Source of the DNA: Mycteria americana
Lineage: Eukaryota; Chordata; Aves; Ciconiiformes; Ciconiidae
Direction of reading: 5' to 3'
Assembly (NCBI RefSeq): GCF_035582795.1
Contig: NC_134372.1
Coordinates: 42,570,316-42,634,315 of the forward strand
Length of the DNA stretch: 64,000 nt
The translations under genes were made by a program, and so were the position numbers. Of this stretch, positions 1 to 11,200 are shown piece by piece. Position 1 is the first letter of the stretch, and each line of letters starts with the position of its first letter. The notes beneath the pieces are model-generated. The model was not told where the DNA came from, did no database searches, and saw nothing but the letters and a program-made list of their open reading frames with translations.

Positions 1-3000
1 ACAGTATATATTGTATATATGTGGATAAGAAGAGTTTGGGTGACAGATTCTAAAATTGGCCTTGTTAGAGGAATCTCTACTCTGACCTAAGAGAAGAATA
101 AGAGCTTTAATCTCCCTTTAAGTCACGATCTCTCAGCAGATCAGTGCTGTTATCAGCACCAATCAACACGAGGGCCCCATTGCGCTTGCCTTCATGCAGA
201 CACGAGGTGTGAGTTGTGCCTGCTCTAAATAAAATTAACCATTTAACCAAACTAATCAAACAGGGGATAGTGGATATAGTGAGCTAGAGAGAGGTGGTTA
301 AAAGGCTGAAAGTGATCACTTGTTTTATCAAATCCAGTCTCTGACCACAACAGGCTGCTATGTCGTAGGTGTAGGGTCCAGAAAGAACCAAAAGAGTATC
401 TGCTCTTCTGTTCCCCTTCCCCCCTTCCTTCCCCAGTGCAAGTACAAGAAGTTGCAAAAACACTATCTACCACCTTACAGCAGACTTGATAGAAAAGGTC
501 AAAGACTCAAAACCTGTAATTCACAGGAAGATTGTAGAAGAGGTTCAAATACGTGCAATAATACTAGGAATGTATTTGGAAATGTCCGGATGATCTTAAC
601 TGGGTGAGAAAAAATCCTCCTTGTTGAGCACAGATTTAGCACTGGGTGTAAAAAACGAGTGAGCAAATCACTCAACCGAGAACAAGAGATTATCGGCAAA
701 TCCTGTACAGTATCCCGTCTCTGCTTTTTGTCAGTCAGAAGACAGATTCCCTTCTATTTTGTGTTTCCAAGTTATGCTTCAAGATGAAAAACCCATTCTT
801 GGTCCCTACTGAAGACCAGCTGAAATGCTGAAGAGTGGGTCAAGTTCAATGCAATGCAAATACTGTGCAGCAAACACAAGTCAGTCTGGCCTCCCTTCAA
901 CCTCGCTGTTGTTGATCGCAACAGGTCAAAGCTCAGAAGCCCTGTAATCCCAAACTTTAACTTATAGCTCTGGCATCGACCCTCACCTGTTATATAAGCA
1001 GTTCTGTGAACTACTGGCTTCTCAGCTCCTTAGCCCAGGTGAAGTTTTTTCACCAGTGCTCACAACCAACCTGCAACACTGCACCACGGCAGGGAGGCTT
1101 TAGCTCTGCCTTACAAACAGCAATATGACTGGTGAAATTGAGCAGGATTCTCAAAAACGTGTAAGCTCTAGGGTAGAATCACTGTGCTAAGGAATAAATA
1201 AAATGGCTGATGAGTGTGCCAGATGTTAAATGTGTCTTAGTGAGTTAAGTGTTTTATATCAGCTACCTGAGAGTTGTACTGGTACGCTCTTGAATCAATG
1301 TGGCTAATGTAACATAAGTCTAGCTTAGCTAGAGATTAGTAGACTGTTTCTGACACTTGAGCAAGCTGTATGCTTAGCTGAACAATAAGCTTATAGCAAG
1401 TTCACGATTTTCATGACAAGTTCCATTGCAACTGAGAAACAAAAAAAAAAAGTCAGCATTAGATGTTAACTGTCCACAAGACACAACGCCAATTCAAGTT
1501 CAGAACATGTAATATGGTAGGTGTATATCACAGTAGCCCATATACCATCTGACAGTCTCACTCAATAGCTGAATGCTTTTCAAATTAGATGTTCCAGTTT
1601 GTTTATACACAATTTTGGTTTTGCAACTAGTATTTTGGAAGTGGACACCAAAAACCTCAAAATTAAATTGTGGTAAATGATAGAGTTTGAAGAAGTATAC
1701 ACTATATTTAATTGGAGAGAGCTGTGTTTACAGCCTGTTATTGTCTGTGCTGGTTGACTTTTCCCCACACACCAGCAAAGACAAGAATGAGTAAGTCATG
1801 GTAGTTCTGGGCAACTTGGCATTTGCAGTGTATTTTTACAAAGTCTGAGCTGATGAGCTTTCTGCTGACAGGCAATATCTCTGGCTAGAAATGGAACGTT
1901 CTGATCCAGTTAAAATATTATCTATCAATGGAGGGTGCTGTACAGTTAAAGTAAATTCTTTCAAAGTTAAAATTCCTTTAATGGACTTGGAAGTAGGGTA
2001 TCTTTTAGTGGAGGGTGAAATAATGATTTGTATATTGAAACTTCTTATTCAGCTCCTGTGGATGAACAGTGACATATCATATACAATGAATAATCTATGA
2101 GTACTTTCTGCAGGGTTTATCTATTTATATCATTTGGGGAAAAAAATCAGTGAGCCGATCTGTTTGGATATTAAAAATATACATAGAAAGACATATTCTG
2201 TCTTTTTCAATCAAAAGCTATATTTCAGCTATCAACAGCCCCCAGAAATGAAAGCCACAAAATATTTTGTTTAGTAGCTTATAAAAATCATTTTTTGGTG
2301 GTGCATTTTGAGGGAATAGAGACCTCAATTACTTTTGACTTGCTCAACAGTTACGATGAATATACAATGTGGAAACGTGAGTTCTAGTGCTCTGGGGAAC
2401 ACATTGCAGCGGAATGGCTTTTCCTGCGAGACGAGTCGTAACTGCATCCAGGGAAAACATCAATGGCATTTTCTCTCATCTTTCCTTATGGAAGGAAAAA
2501 GTAGCCACATCTGTGTTCAGATGCCCCCTTCTGCTGGAGCCCTGCAGGAATCCTGGGTGTCACGGCAGTGTCCTGCAGTGCCTGAGGTGAGGAATCGGGA
2601 TGGCTGGCATACATGGCCATGCTAAAAGCACCATGACAGAAGGTCACAAAGGGCATTATCGATAGGACTAAGTATTTTGTACAAGAACAGCTCTTGAATT
2701 CTGCAGATACCCTGAATCTCTTCAACTGTAATCTAAACAGAGCTAGTAGAGGGCCATTATTTCCATGGAAGCACAGGAGTGTTGGCAGGACATTCCTGCT
2801 TTGGGGAGAATGCCTCCTATTAGACAGACCTAATTCAGATATTATGGTGATATCAGAAGGTGAAGATCCCAAAGAAGGAGTTCTTGCATATGCTTTTCTC
2901 TGAAATCTGTTTGCTTCCCATAGGTAGGCGCTTCCTGAGTAAACGTTTCCATTATAAACCCTTTCATATTCTTTTTGAATGAGCTTTTGTGTCAGGTCTC

Positions 3001-6000
3001 CTATGTTATTATAAAGGACTAGTGAACGTTGTCACAACAGAACATAATCAATTAATGTCTGGCAGCCCAAGTCACTTAAGGGATACTAAAGGTCTATCTT
3101 AAGTTGCAGTAGGTACACAAGAGTGTTAAGGCTGAAACGTATGGTGACAATAGCTTGATTTGATGCTTAGAAAGTAAGCCTGGAAGTTAGGGCTTAGCTG
3201 AAGGTTCCTGCCTCCATTGGCAGAATCCAGAAATTGAAACGGATTTTGTTCATGATTCAATACTTCTTATTACTGAAAAGAAAGTGTTTAGCAGTTTGAA
3301 GTATAGGTTCCGTGATAGATGGTTTTCTTCAGGGAGCATGAGGAAAACTGGTTTTGACATTACTACATTGCATTGTGAATTGAGAAATTCAGATTTTTGT
3401 CTCTAGTTCAGCCCAGCTGGGACATTCAGGCTGTTTCTGCCCCAGAGGAAACATATCTCGCATGGAAAATGAGTACACTACTTCCCTTAGCCCTACCTGG
3501 TGTGTGTTGGCTGTTAGAAGGCAAGCTCTTCGGGCCAGAGCGTGCTGCTGATATTACCTCTACCGAGTGCAGAGGCAGTGACTTCCCATGGGCAATACAA
3601 TGCAAATGCTGTAAATAGCAACCCGCATCTGTACCACTTGCAGTGCAAGTCTGAGAATCAATACGGCCCTGCTACCGGTCTGTCATTGCCTGTTCCTGTG
3701 GGAAGCAAGTGTTATTTGCAAGCTGCAAGGTGAAGAACTTTGGAATGTGATATACATCGAAGGACACGTTCCAGCCCAGCCCAGACCCGGATTTGTTCTG
3801 AAGAGCTGGGGATGAAGAATATCTATGATAGTGGTGCACAGTGTGTAGGAAGTAGACAGGAAGGTCAGCTTGATTTGGCTGATGTTCATACAATATTGGC
3901 TGGGGAGGAATTTAAGGTATTTTCTAGCAGCTGCATCTCCTTATTTCAGAACTTTTTTTGATGGAAAGAAGACTTACTGCTTTGCCAAAAACTCACATCT
4001 CTGTAGTCTCTGATAACTGCCAGGCTAAGAGTTTGAATGATTCATGTGTATTGCTTTCCTCTCGTGATAGTCACTATCTTGGTTAGGACTCAGCATTGAA
4101 CACACCTCATTTTTGATTCGTTCCACTGTATCCCAGCTTCCCTACTGCCTTTCCCCTCTGCTATCCTCTCAGACCTCAGCAACGCTCAGCGTTTGCTTTC
4201 GAAACAGCGTCAAGATAAAGTTCCTCAATATTGCTCTTTCAGAGCTTATCTGCATGGAGCTGCCTTTGAAGTGTTCTGCAGTGTCCAGAGAGACAGCGAG
4301 CCACGAGCAACACTTTTTCTCCTAATCACAATGAGCTCACTGTTAACATGTTCTTTTCCTATTGTTTCTTGCTGTACACTCGGGACTGTAAGCCTTTCAT
4401 GACATGTGTATACAGTGTTGTACACAATGGGATCCCAGTGACTCAGTAGGGTTGGACTTCTATTACAATAGAAATAATAATGTTAATTTATTTTATTGAC
4501 GCTTTTGAATAGGATTTGCTGAAAAATAAAGGAAATATGGGATGTGGATCATGTTACCATAAAACCACATGCAGCGAAATGTTCATCTGTCTCCAACATT
4601 TCATGTCTTCTGGGCATCCGAGATGATAGTTGAGTTTGATTTACACAATCAAGCCATTCATTAAATATCTGTTTGAGTTTTAGGCAGATGCATCCTCTAC
4701 CTGAGTGATGAAATCTGACTACAGGAAACGGAGCTACCCCTTTGTGAAAAGACCCCATTCTGCTTTATAAAGTGAGCCTTGCAGCAATATACTTCTAGAA
4801 AACTGCCAAGCTTTGTATACCAAATATCGTTGTAAGGGCTCAGCAGTAAAACAGTTGTGGACTTGGGGTTGATCCAGCCACACAATAGCACATCTTTATG
4901 CAATATTTCCTCTTTCAACATCCCTCTCCAACACTGTAATTCACTGACAACTGTCAGTTCATTTTAATTCCAAAATTCTAGCCCAGAACACAAAGCCGTT
5001 CAGAGTCTGAATTCTTGTGTGGGCATATTAATTACTTAAATCACTAGTCCAAATCATGTTCAAGAGAGCGCTTGCTGGGAATCCTTCAGGAGCAGACTGA
5101 TCTATTGCTTATTATCGCTTACTAGATTATACTGTAAGTCAGAAGCATGCTCAGTATTTCCTATCAACAATACTCTACGTAGCTTGCTGTTGTCAGAGAA
5201 CTGAGTGATGGTGAATGAAGGGAAAAGCGGCAAATATATATTAGAGAATATATATATATAAAATGATCCAGTGAATCGATGTGGTCCCTACTAGGGATTG
5301 GCTTGGAAACTTCTTAGCCGAGTCAGTTTTAAAAAAAACAAAGTACCCGCAGGCAGATGGGAGAGGCTGTAAAACCTAATGCTGTGTTGAATGAGGCATC
5401 TTATCTTGCAAACCACCTTGCAGATAAACACATGCAGGGAAGAATCATGCTGGTTCTGTGATACACAAGTTTCCACTGTCTTTGGTGAGAGAAGCGATAG
5501 CTCAGTGTTGGCTTGCACATGGTGGGGGTACAACTGTATTTTTGTGTATTTTAGCTTTTGTGTTGTTATGAAAATAAAACCCATGAAGTTTTGTCCATTT
5601 TGCCTTTTTGTGCCTGAAAAGGGCACAATCTAAGCCAGCTGCTTCGATGGTAGGGTAGTCATTCAAATGAGAAACATCTTCTGCTCTTAAAAGACAACTA
5701 CAATATATTCACTCTGTTGAATAAGCAGTCGTGCATTCCTTGCTTGCCAGTATAATGGGACCTTCAAAAGTAGAGAAGTTTCACATGACCTTAGCACATA
5801 CGCCTGACTTTGAGTGCCTGAAAGGAATGACCTCCGTCCCATTCATCATAATGGCTTGTTAACACTCAAATCCACTGTTTCGAGGGTTCCCGCCAATATT
5901 AACCCATACAAGACCTGAATGGTAGGGGCATGCTTAGGCAGAGGTCACACTTAGCTATGGTGGCTAAATTTCCACTGCCCAAAGAACAGGCTTTTCCTGT

Positions 6001-6160
6001 GGGCAGCTTTTGTCACTAACCCTCCACAGAACTGGTGTAGGTTCAGAGTCACGGACATTGGCCAGTTACGTAGCAGGCAAAACCAGGATAATGTTTTACT
6101 TAAAGATGCTATGGGACAATCAACACAAATGCAAACGAATGCATACACCACTTATGTTAC
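1..6160. other. Intergenic DNA downstream of ADAMTS18
   Basis: No gene is supportable here. The open frames are short, have no family resemblance and lack coherent splice context. The stretch contains an L3/CR1-like 3'-end fragment near 4378-4487 and an AT dinucleotide patch near 5248-5262. A plus-strand AATAAA at 5573-5578 in T/G-rich surroundings might be the end of a convergent transcript, but no exon supports that. Confidence 0.5.
4378..4487 (+). mobile_element. Ancient L3/CR1-like retroposon 3' end (decayed)
   Basis: The run gggactgtaagcctttc, then tgtatacagtgttgtac, acaatgggatcc, and finally ttacaatagaaataataat, matches in order the remembered 3' end of an old amniote retroposon (actgtaagctctttgggg ... 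tttgtacagcgcctagcac ... aatacaaataataat). The family name is uncertain. A second copy is at 48325-48525. Confidence 0.45.
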
Positions 6161-6186
6161 TTGATATTTACTTATAACCTCCATAT

Positions 6187-6192
6187 TTTATT
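6187..6192 (-). terminator. ADAMTS18: Candidate poly(A) signal AATAAA for ADAMTS18
   Basis: The minus-strand hexamer AATAAA is followed 35-75 bases downstream by a GT-rich stretch (about 6118-6153, with gtggtgta and tttgtgttg), the usual composition of a downstream element. A second AATAAA lies just upstream at 6236-6241. Confidence 0.4.
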
Positions 6193-6235
6193 CATGAATT
6201 TTACAATTCCAAATATAATGAAACAGTTAGAGTAC

Positions 6236-6241
6236 TTTATT
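6236..6241 (-). terminator. ADAMTS18: Alternative poly(A) signal AATAAA
   Basis: This is a minus-strand AATAAA about 45 bases upstream of the preferred signal. The same GT-rich region lies farther away from it. Confidence 0.25.
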
Positions 6242-6985
6242 ACAAAGCTTATAAAATAATTAAATATTACACTTATATTTTTTGCTTTTTTTTACACCAT
6301 AATTCATACTTTGTGACACTACCATTTTCTTTCCTCAGTTGTCACTTAAGGAAGTGAGCAAAGAAATATAAAGGAAAAGCTATGCATTAATAAATTAATT
6401 ATTTTACATCAAATAATAAAAAGGACACAATTATAAAAACAAAACAAAAAAACCCTTGTAGTTTTCCTAGAAAAAAGGTTATAATTACACAATGTCCAAT
6501 ATCAAGACAGAGCGGTGTAGGTTGAGATATGTTTCCAATCATCATTTCTTAAAGTATCACAGAATACATGTTTTTAATTTAAATTGTTGCAAAAGGAACT
6601 GCTAATTTTAAGTGACCACTGTCTGGCATTAGTGCTGAGCTGGCTAATCTTGCACTGAAACGATACTTTAAAAAAACAGTAAAATTGAACTACATTCATC
6701 AAACGAAGTTGTGGGATTGGGTGGAATTAGATAAATATGTCCCTTGTAGGCACTCCCCAGAAAATTACAGTAGAACACAGCTCTGTCTCAGAATGGGTTT
6801 GGCAAATAGGTTGGGTATTTTTTCAAGGCAGAAACTTTTTAAATTGTACCATTTGATAGATAGTGTCACCGAACATCTTGATACTGAATGATTACAAATA
6901 TAATTCTGTTTACCTTTCTTTTGTTTGCTAGTGGATTCTGAACTAAGTAAAAGTATTAGGAGAATGTAGAAAAATAGAATTGACT

Positions 6986-6991
6986 TTTATT
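6986..6991 (-). terminator. ADAMTS18: Possible proximal poly(A) signal AATAAA
   Basis: This minus-strand AATAAA would give a 3' UTR of about 1.1 kb. The downstream sequence is T-rich but not clearly GT-rich. Confidence 0.2.
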
Positions 6992-8112
6992 TGGTTAGAG
7001 TAAATCATCCACTTATCTTTTTCATTTTTTTTCATATAGCCTGTGTGAATAAATAACTATTTAGAGAAGTTTAGCATGAGTTAATGGACTGTAATATTCT
7101 TGTTATTTCCTTTGGGTAATGGATGAATCAAAATTTGCAGACAGACTTGAGATTAAAAGGAAGACATTCTTTAGTATCTTGGCATTCAAACAACCTAGCT
7201 TCTGAAAAAAACTACTTTAAAATATCAAGTTTAAATTTTAAAATTACATATCTAATGAGCTTAGAAAGTTGAAAACATAACCATTGAGCTCAATAAATCT
7301 GAGTTCCTTGAGTTAGTTGAAATATGAAATTCTATTTTACTTGTAACACAGCAATATTAAAAGTCCAAATATTCTAATGCTGAATATTTCTAGGAATACA
7401 TTTCAAGTTACTAGTTAACCACCTCTGATTTTCTACACAAAGCAGAAAATGAATTCTTCAAAACAATAAAAACATTAGCATGATGCAAAACTTGCTTTTC
7501 CAGCAGCAAGTCTAATAGAGAAGCACCATATATCTTTGTAGTGCACTATTTACTTCTTGTGGTCACACGTGTGATGCTGCGTTCTCCAAACAACAGCCAT
7601 TTGAATGTCTTTCTGTGAAAGTGGCAGTGGACAGCTTCCTTACCCTGGGACGATAGTATCATAAACAAATATGACAGGAAATGCTTTTGATAGTGGGATC
7701 TGTCATGCTGCCACGCGGAAACCTTCCTCCTCGAGCTCCCAATCTCTTTTGCTTTGCATTCTGGTAAATTAGCCAGAAAAGGCTTCCTTGCCTTAATTTC
7801 TTCCTCATAACATATGACAGTGCAAAATGACACTTTTAAAGAAAGAAGAACTGCCCCTCGAGTCTCAGTGTTCAAGTGATCCATAGTACCCTGTACTTCA
7901 GTGAGGTCAGCAAATAAAGAAAAAAAAAGAAAGAAACATTCCTTTTTCAACATATATCCAACCATTACTGTACCTCAGACTTTCCCTTAGAAAAAATGTC
8001 TCTTCCATCAGTGGTTTATAAGGCATCATGTCTTGCCGCAAAGCAAAGTTAATGCCAACATAAATTGAAGAAGAGAATCCTGTCACTGAAGGGTTCAGAT
8101 AACACACTGCTA

Positions 8113-8228
8113 TCAGTTCTTCTTCGTGCATGATTTACAACATTGCTTGCCATAAAATTTGTGGTTACAGACACCATGCTGGGGTACCAGATGACACCAA
8201 GTGAAGAAATCCACACAAGAAGGATCAT
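8113..8228 (-). CDS. ADAMTS18: ADAMTS18 exon 23: PLAC module and stop
   Basis: The coding part is 116 nt, phase 1 in, ending in TGA at 8113-8115. It reads [15 protein letters not shown], then '[16 protein letters not shown]' and K-S-C-T-K-K-N. Six cysteines give the PLAC (protease and lacunin) fold found at the end of several ADAMTS proteins. The acceptor is tctccttcag. The exon is too short to stand out as an open frame and was found by looking for the PLAC pattern on the minus strand. Confidence 0.96.
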
Positions 8229-11200
8229 CTGAAGGAGAGAAATCCAAGCAATATGGTAAGACTGTGTTTTAGCAAGTCTACAAGTCAGGCAATAATTCCG
8301 CACACTTGTATGCATTTGGCAATACTAAAAACACGATGGGTGACTCAATTCAAAGACAAGGAACCATAAACTAGCTTTCATCTAAAAAATACGAGTTTCT
8401 TTTTTTTAATTTGTTAAGAGATCAAATTTGTTAATTTGATAGAGATAGAGCTAATATAATAGGAGGGTCAGAGGCTAAAGGAATTAAAACATTTAGAGCA
8501 CACTTTGAAGTTCAGGAAAACAGGAGGAAGTTCCACTGTAGAGGACAAAAAAGTCATCTGTGTTTTCATCTCTGATTACAAAGGTTGTTCTAAAGCCAGG
8601 TACTTGTACAAATGAGCCTGCTCCATGCTTGATGCTGTAGTGATGGTTTTTGGCAGTGTTAGGTTTATGGTTGGACTCGATGATCTTAAAGGTCTTTTCC
8701 AACCTATATGATTCTGTGATTCTGTGATTCTGTGATTGCGCGTTGCCATCAACACCACATGGAGTTTCCCTGCACCTCAAAGCAGTGTCAGCTTTGAGTG
8801 TATGTGCACATACACACAAAATGCATGGAAATCTGAATGCATGGACCCTACTCTGTGCACGTGGGCACAAAGTGCTCTGCTATGTGTTTGTGTTCCAACA
8901 CTTTCTAGAGGGACTTATTTCTCTCTGTTTGACTACGCAGGGAGCCTAAGAAATCTCTCTTCTTAGACACCTTAGTTAGCTGGCGTGAATCAGGCTTTTA
9001 GGACTTCAGCTCTGCCATGTTGGTGAAATCTTAATTAACTGCAATGGGAAAAGAGACAGGCTGATGATGTTGAGTTCTGAAAAACCCAGCTTTTAATTAC
9101 AAATACAAATAAACCATATTTTTCAATTAAGATTTTATTTCACTTAAATTTACGTACAGTTCGTTTATACACACAGCCCAGTTGCTTTAAAAACATTTCA
9201 TAGCTGCTCCTTTCTACAGTTTTGTAGTCAATGCTTTATGTTTCTTTAAAAGAGCAGAGTGATGATTCATATGGATGATTTATAAACAAATTCACCATGT
9301 CTGAGAGAGCAGTAAGACATTTAAATGAGGTTTAGCAAAATTTATAGCTAAACTGAAATCTCCTGTGAGCATGGGAAAAGATTCCATTCGACTCTCAGAA
9401 CTACTGTTTACATGGTCAATAAAAGGAATTTACAAGGAGACAGTGAAGAAAAACCTAGCCACCGTTGTCTGTGTTCTCAGGTCAGCTAAGCTGAGTCACA
9501 GAAGACAAATGCTCCCTCACATAGCACAGATAACTTCTTCATATTCTGTGGGCCAGGAGTCATCTCCATCTCTCTATAGGAACTTCTTTTGATTAGTCAC
9601 CACTTTGCCTTTTTTGATTCGCTTTTATATGATGGTAAAGGTGATTTTGTATACCTTTATCACCTCAAATTTGTTTGAATGAATAAGAAAATAATTTAAT
9701 AATAATGATTTTTTAAAGGATGCCATTTTGTTCCTCAGTTTTTAAAAACATAAGCTTGTCTGTAAATACTAATGTTACGTAAAGAAAATACTGTCCTTGA
9801 ACAGAGTTGTTCAGGAACTCGGAAGCTCAGTACCGAACTGCAGCATTCCCACTCCACAGCACTGCCTTTCTATTCTTTATTGGGTGGCAGCAGGGACGAA
9901 ACTGGGAGTTCAGCACCAGCTTTCACGTTACTTCATCTACTGTCCACCAGACAGCATTTGCGGCTGGGAGGACCCAAAGCAGACAACAGATGAAAAACAC
10001 GCACAGCACAAAGTGAGGAAAGCTGTTCTGATTAGGTCAGGAAGAAGCTCTCCTGCCATGGAAGGGTAAATTTTCAAAAATTATTAATTACTGTTTAAAA
10101 AAATTTATAAGCACTGAGAAGGCAATGTTAATAAATCTTTATGTCCCTTTTGAAGATCAGAGTGCAATGCTAACATTACAGAGGTATGGCTGAAAACTTT
10201 ACTCTTGGGACCTAATCCAAAGACCACTGGAATGAACACAAAGAGTCCCACAGACTTCAATGGATGTGGATCAGGCTGTCAGTTCCTTATTTCTATTTAC
10301 GCAAGTATTTATATGTTGTTTAAATTTTCACTCATTTTAAGCAGTTGGATTTACTAGGAGTTACGGTGACCGTAACTGCATCTAACAGAGGGATGGAAAT
10401 GACCCAGTTTGTCTAGGAAAGTGTGTAAACTCTCCCTGAAACATTAATTTCTTGACTGTGATCACTGAGCTGGAGCTGCATGGCTGATAATAGAGACTGA
10501 TTTGCTTCAATGTGATTCCAGCACAGCTGGTTCCCTCTCTTTTTGCTGGTTTAGACAGAAAGTTAGAGAGCAGTGAAGAGATAATTGATCTCTAGAGCCT
10601 GACGACCCAGTTATAATAAAGGGGAAAGGGCTCCTGCAGATGTGAGGAGAGAGAGAAACAGGCCAAGGCCAAAATTAATAACAGACATTACTCCAGACAT
10701 GAAATATAGCAGAGGAAGGCAGGAGTGAAAGAAAAGTGCTTGCTATATCGTGACAGAAAAGGATGTAATACAGAAACTCCAAAGTACAGCAGAACTTTTT
10801 AGGAATTAATTTGAAGCGTTAAGAACATTTACTTATAAAAACAGCAGAACTATTTACTTATGCCTTTTAGGACCATTTCATCTATATAAGCTTGTTTGAA
10901 TTCAGGTCCCCTGATATATCAGTTTGATACTCTGCATGTCTTCAGTTGATGCAGTAGAGTGGTCTGTTAAGATATCACTGGGTTTTACAGGCTCTCTGTG
11001 CACAGGGAATGCCAGGAATCGGTACAGGTGAGGGGGGTGGTTGGCTAATGTCAATTTACAAGATGCAGGGCCAGAGCTTGACCTTTCCTCTGAATGCTGT
11101 TACCACCTTTCTCTTGCAATCCGGCCTAGGTTTTATAGAGGCTACTTTCAGCTCCCAGTTTTAAAATGGTAACAAGACACTTAATGTACAGTACTTTGAA

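Larger units (their letters stand above)
6165..8112 (-). other. ADAMTS18: Probable ADAMTS18 3' untranslated region
   Basis: This AT-rich stretch runs from the stop codon to a cleavage site inferred below the AATAAA at 6187-6192 (minus strand). The proposed length is about 1.95 kb. No further exon is needed after the stop. The 139-codon minus-strand frame at 7546-7965 lies inside it and has no recognisable domain. The 3' limit is an inference: an AATAAA at 6986-6991 could give a shorter form. Confidence 0.45.

Noticed and set aside
2335..2903. Overlapping frames on both strands in the downstream flank (up to 128 codons)
   Set aside because: Several frames overlap in both directions, none resembles a family, and there is no splice or poly(A) context.
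7546..7965. 139-codon minus-strand frame
   Set aside because: It lies in the presumed 3' UTR after the ADAMTS18 stop, shows no known domain, and has composition typical of chance.
8743..8966. Plus-strand frames next to the CR1 tail
   Set aside because: They start at the end of the CR1 copy and do not match the CR1 reverse transcriptase, which lies far upstream in a full element.
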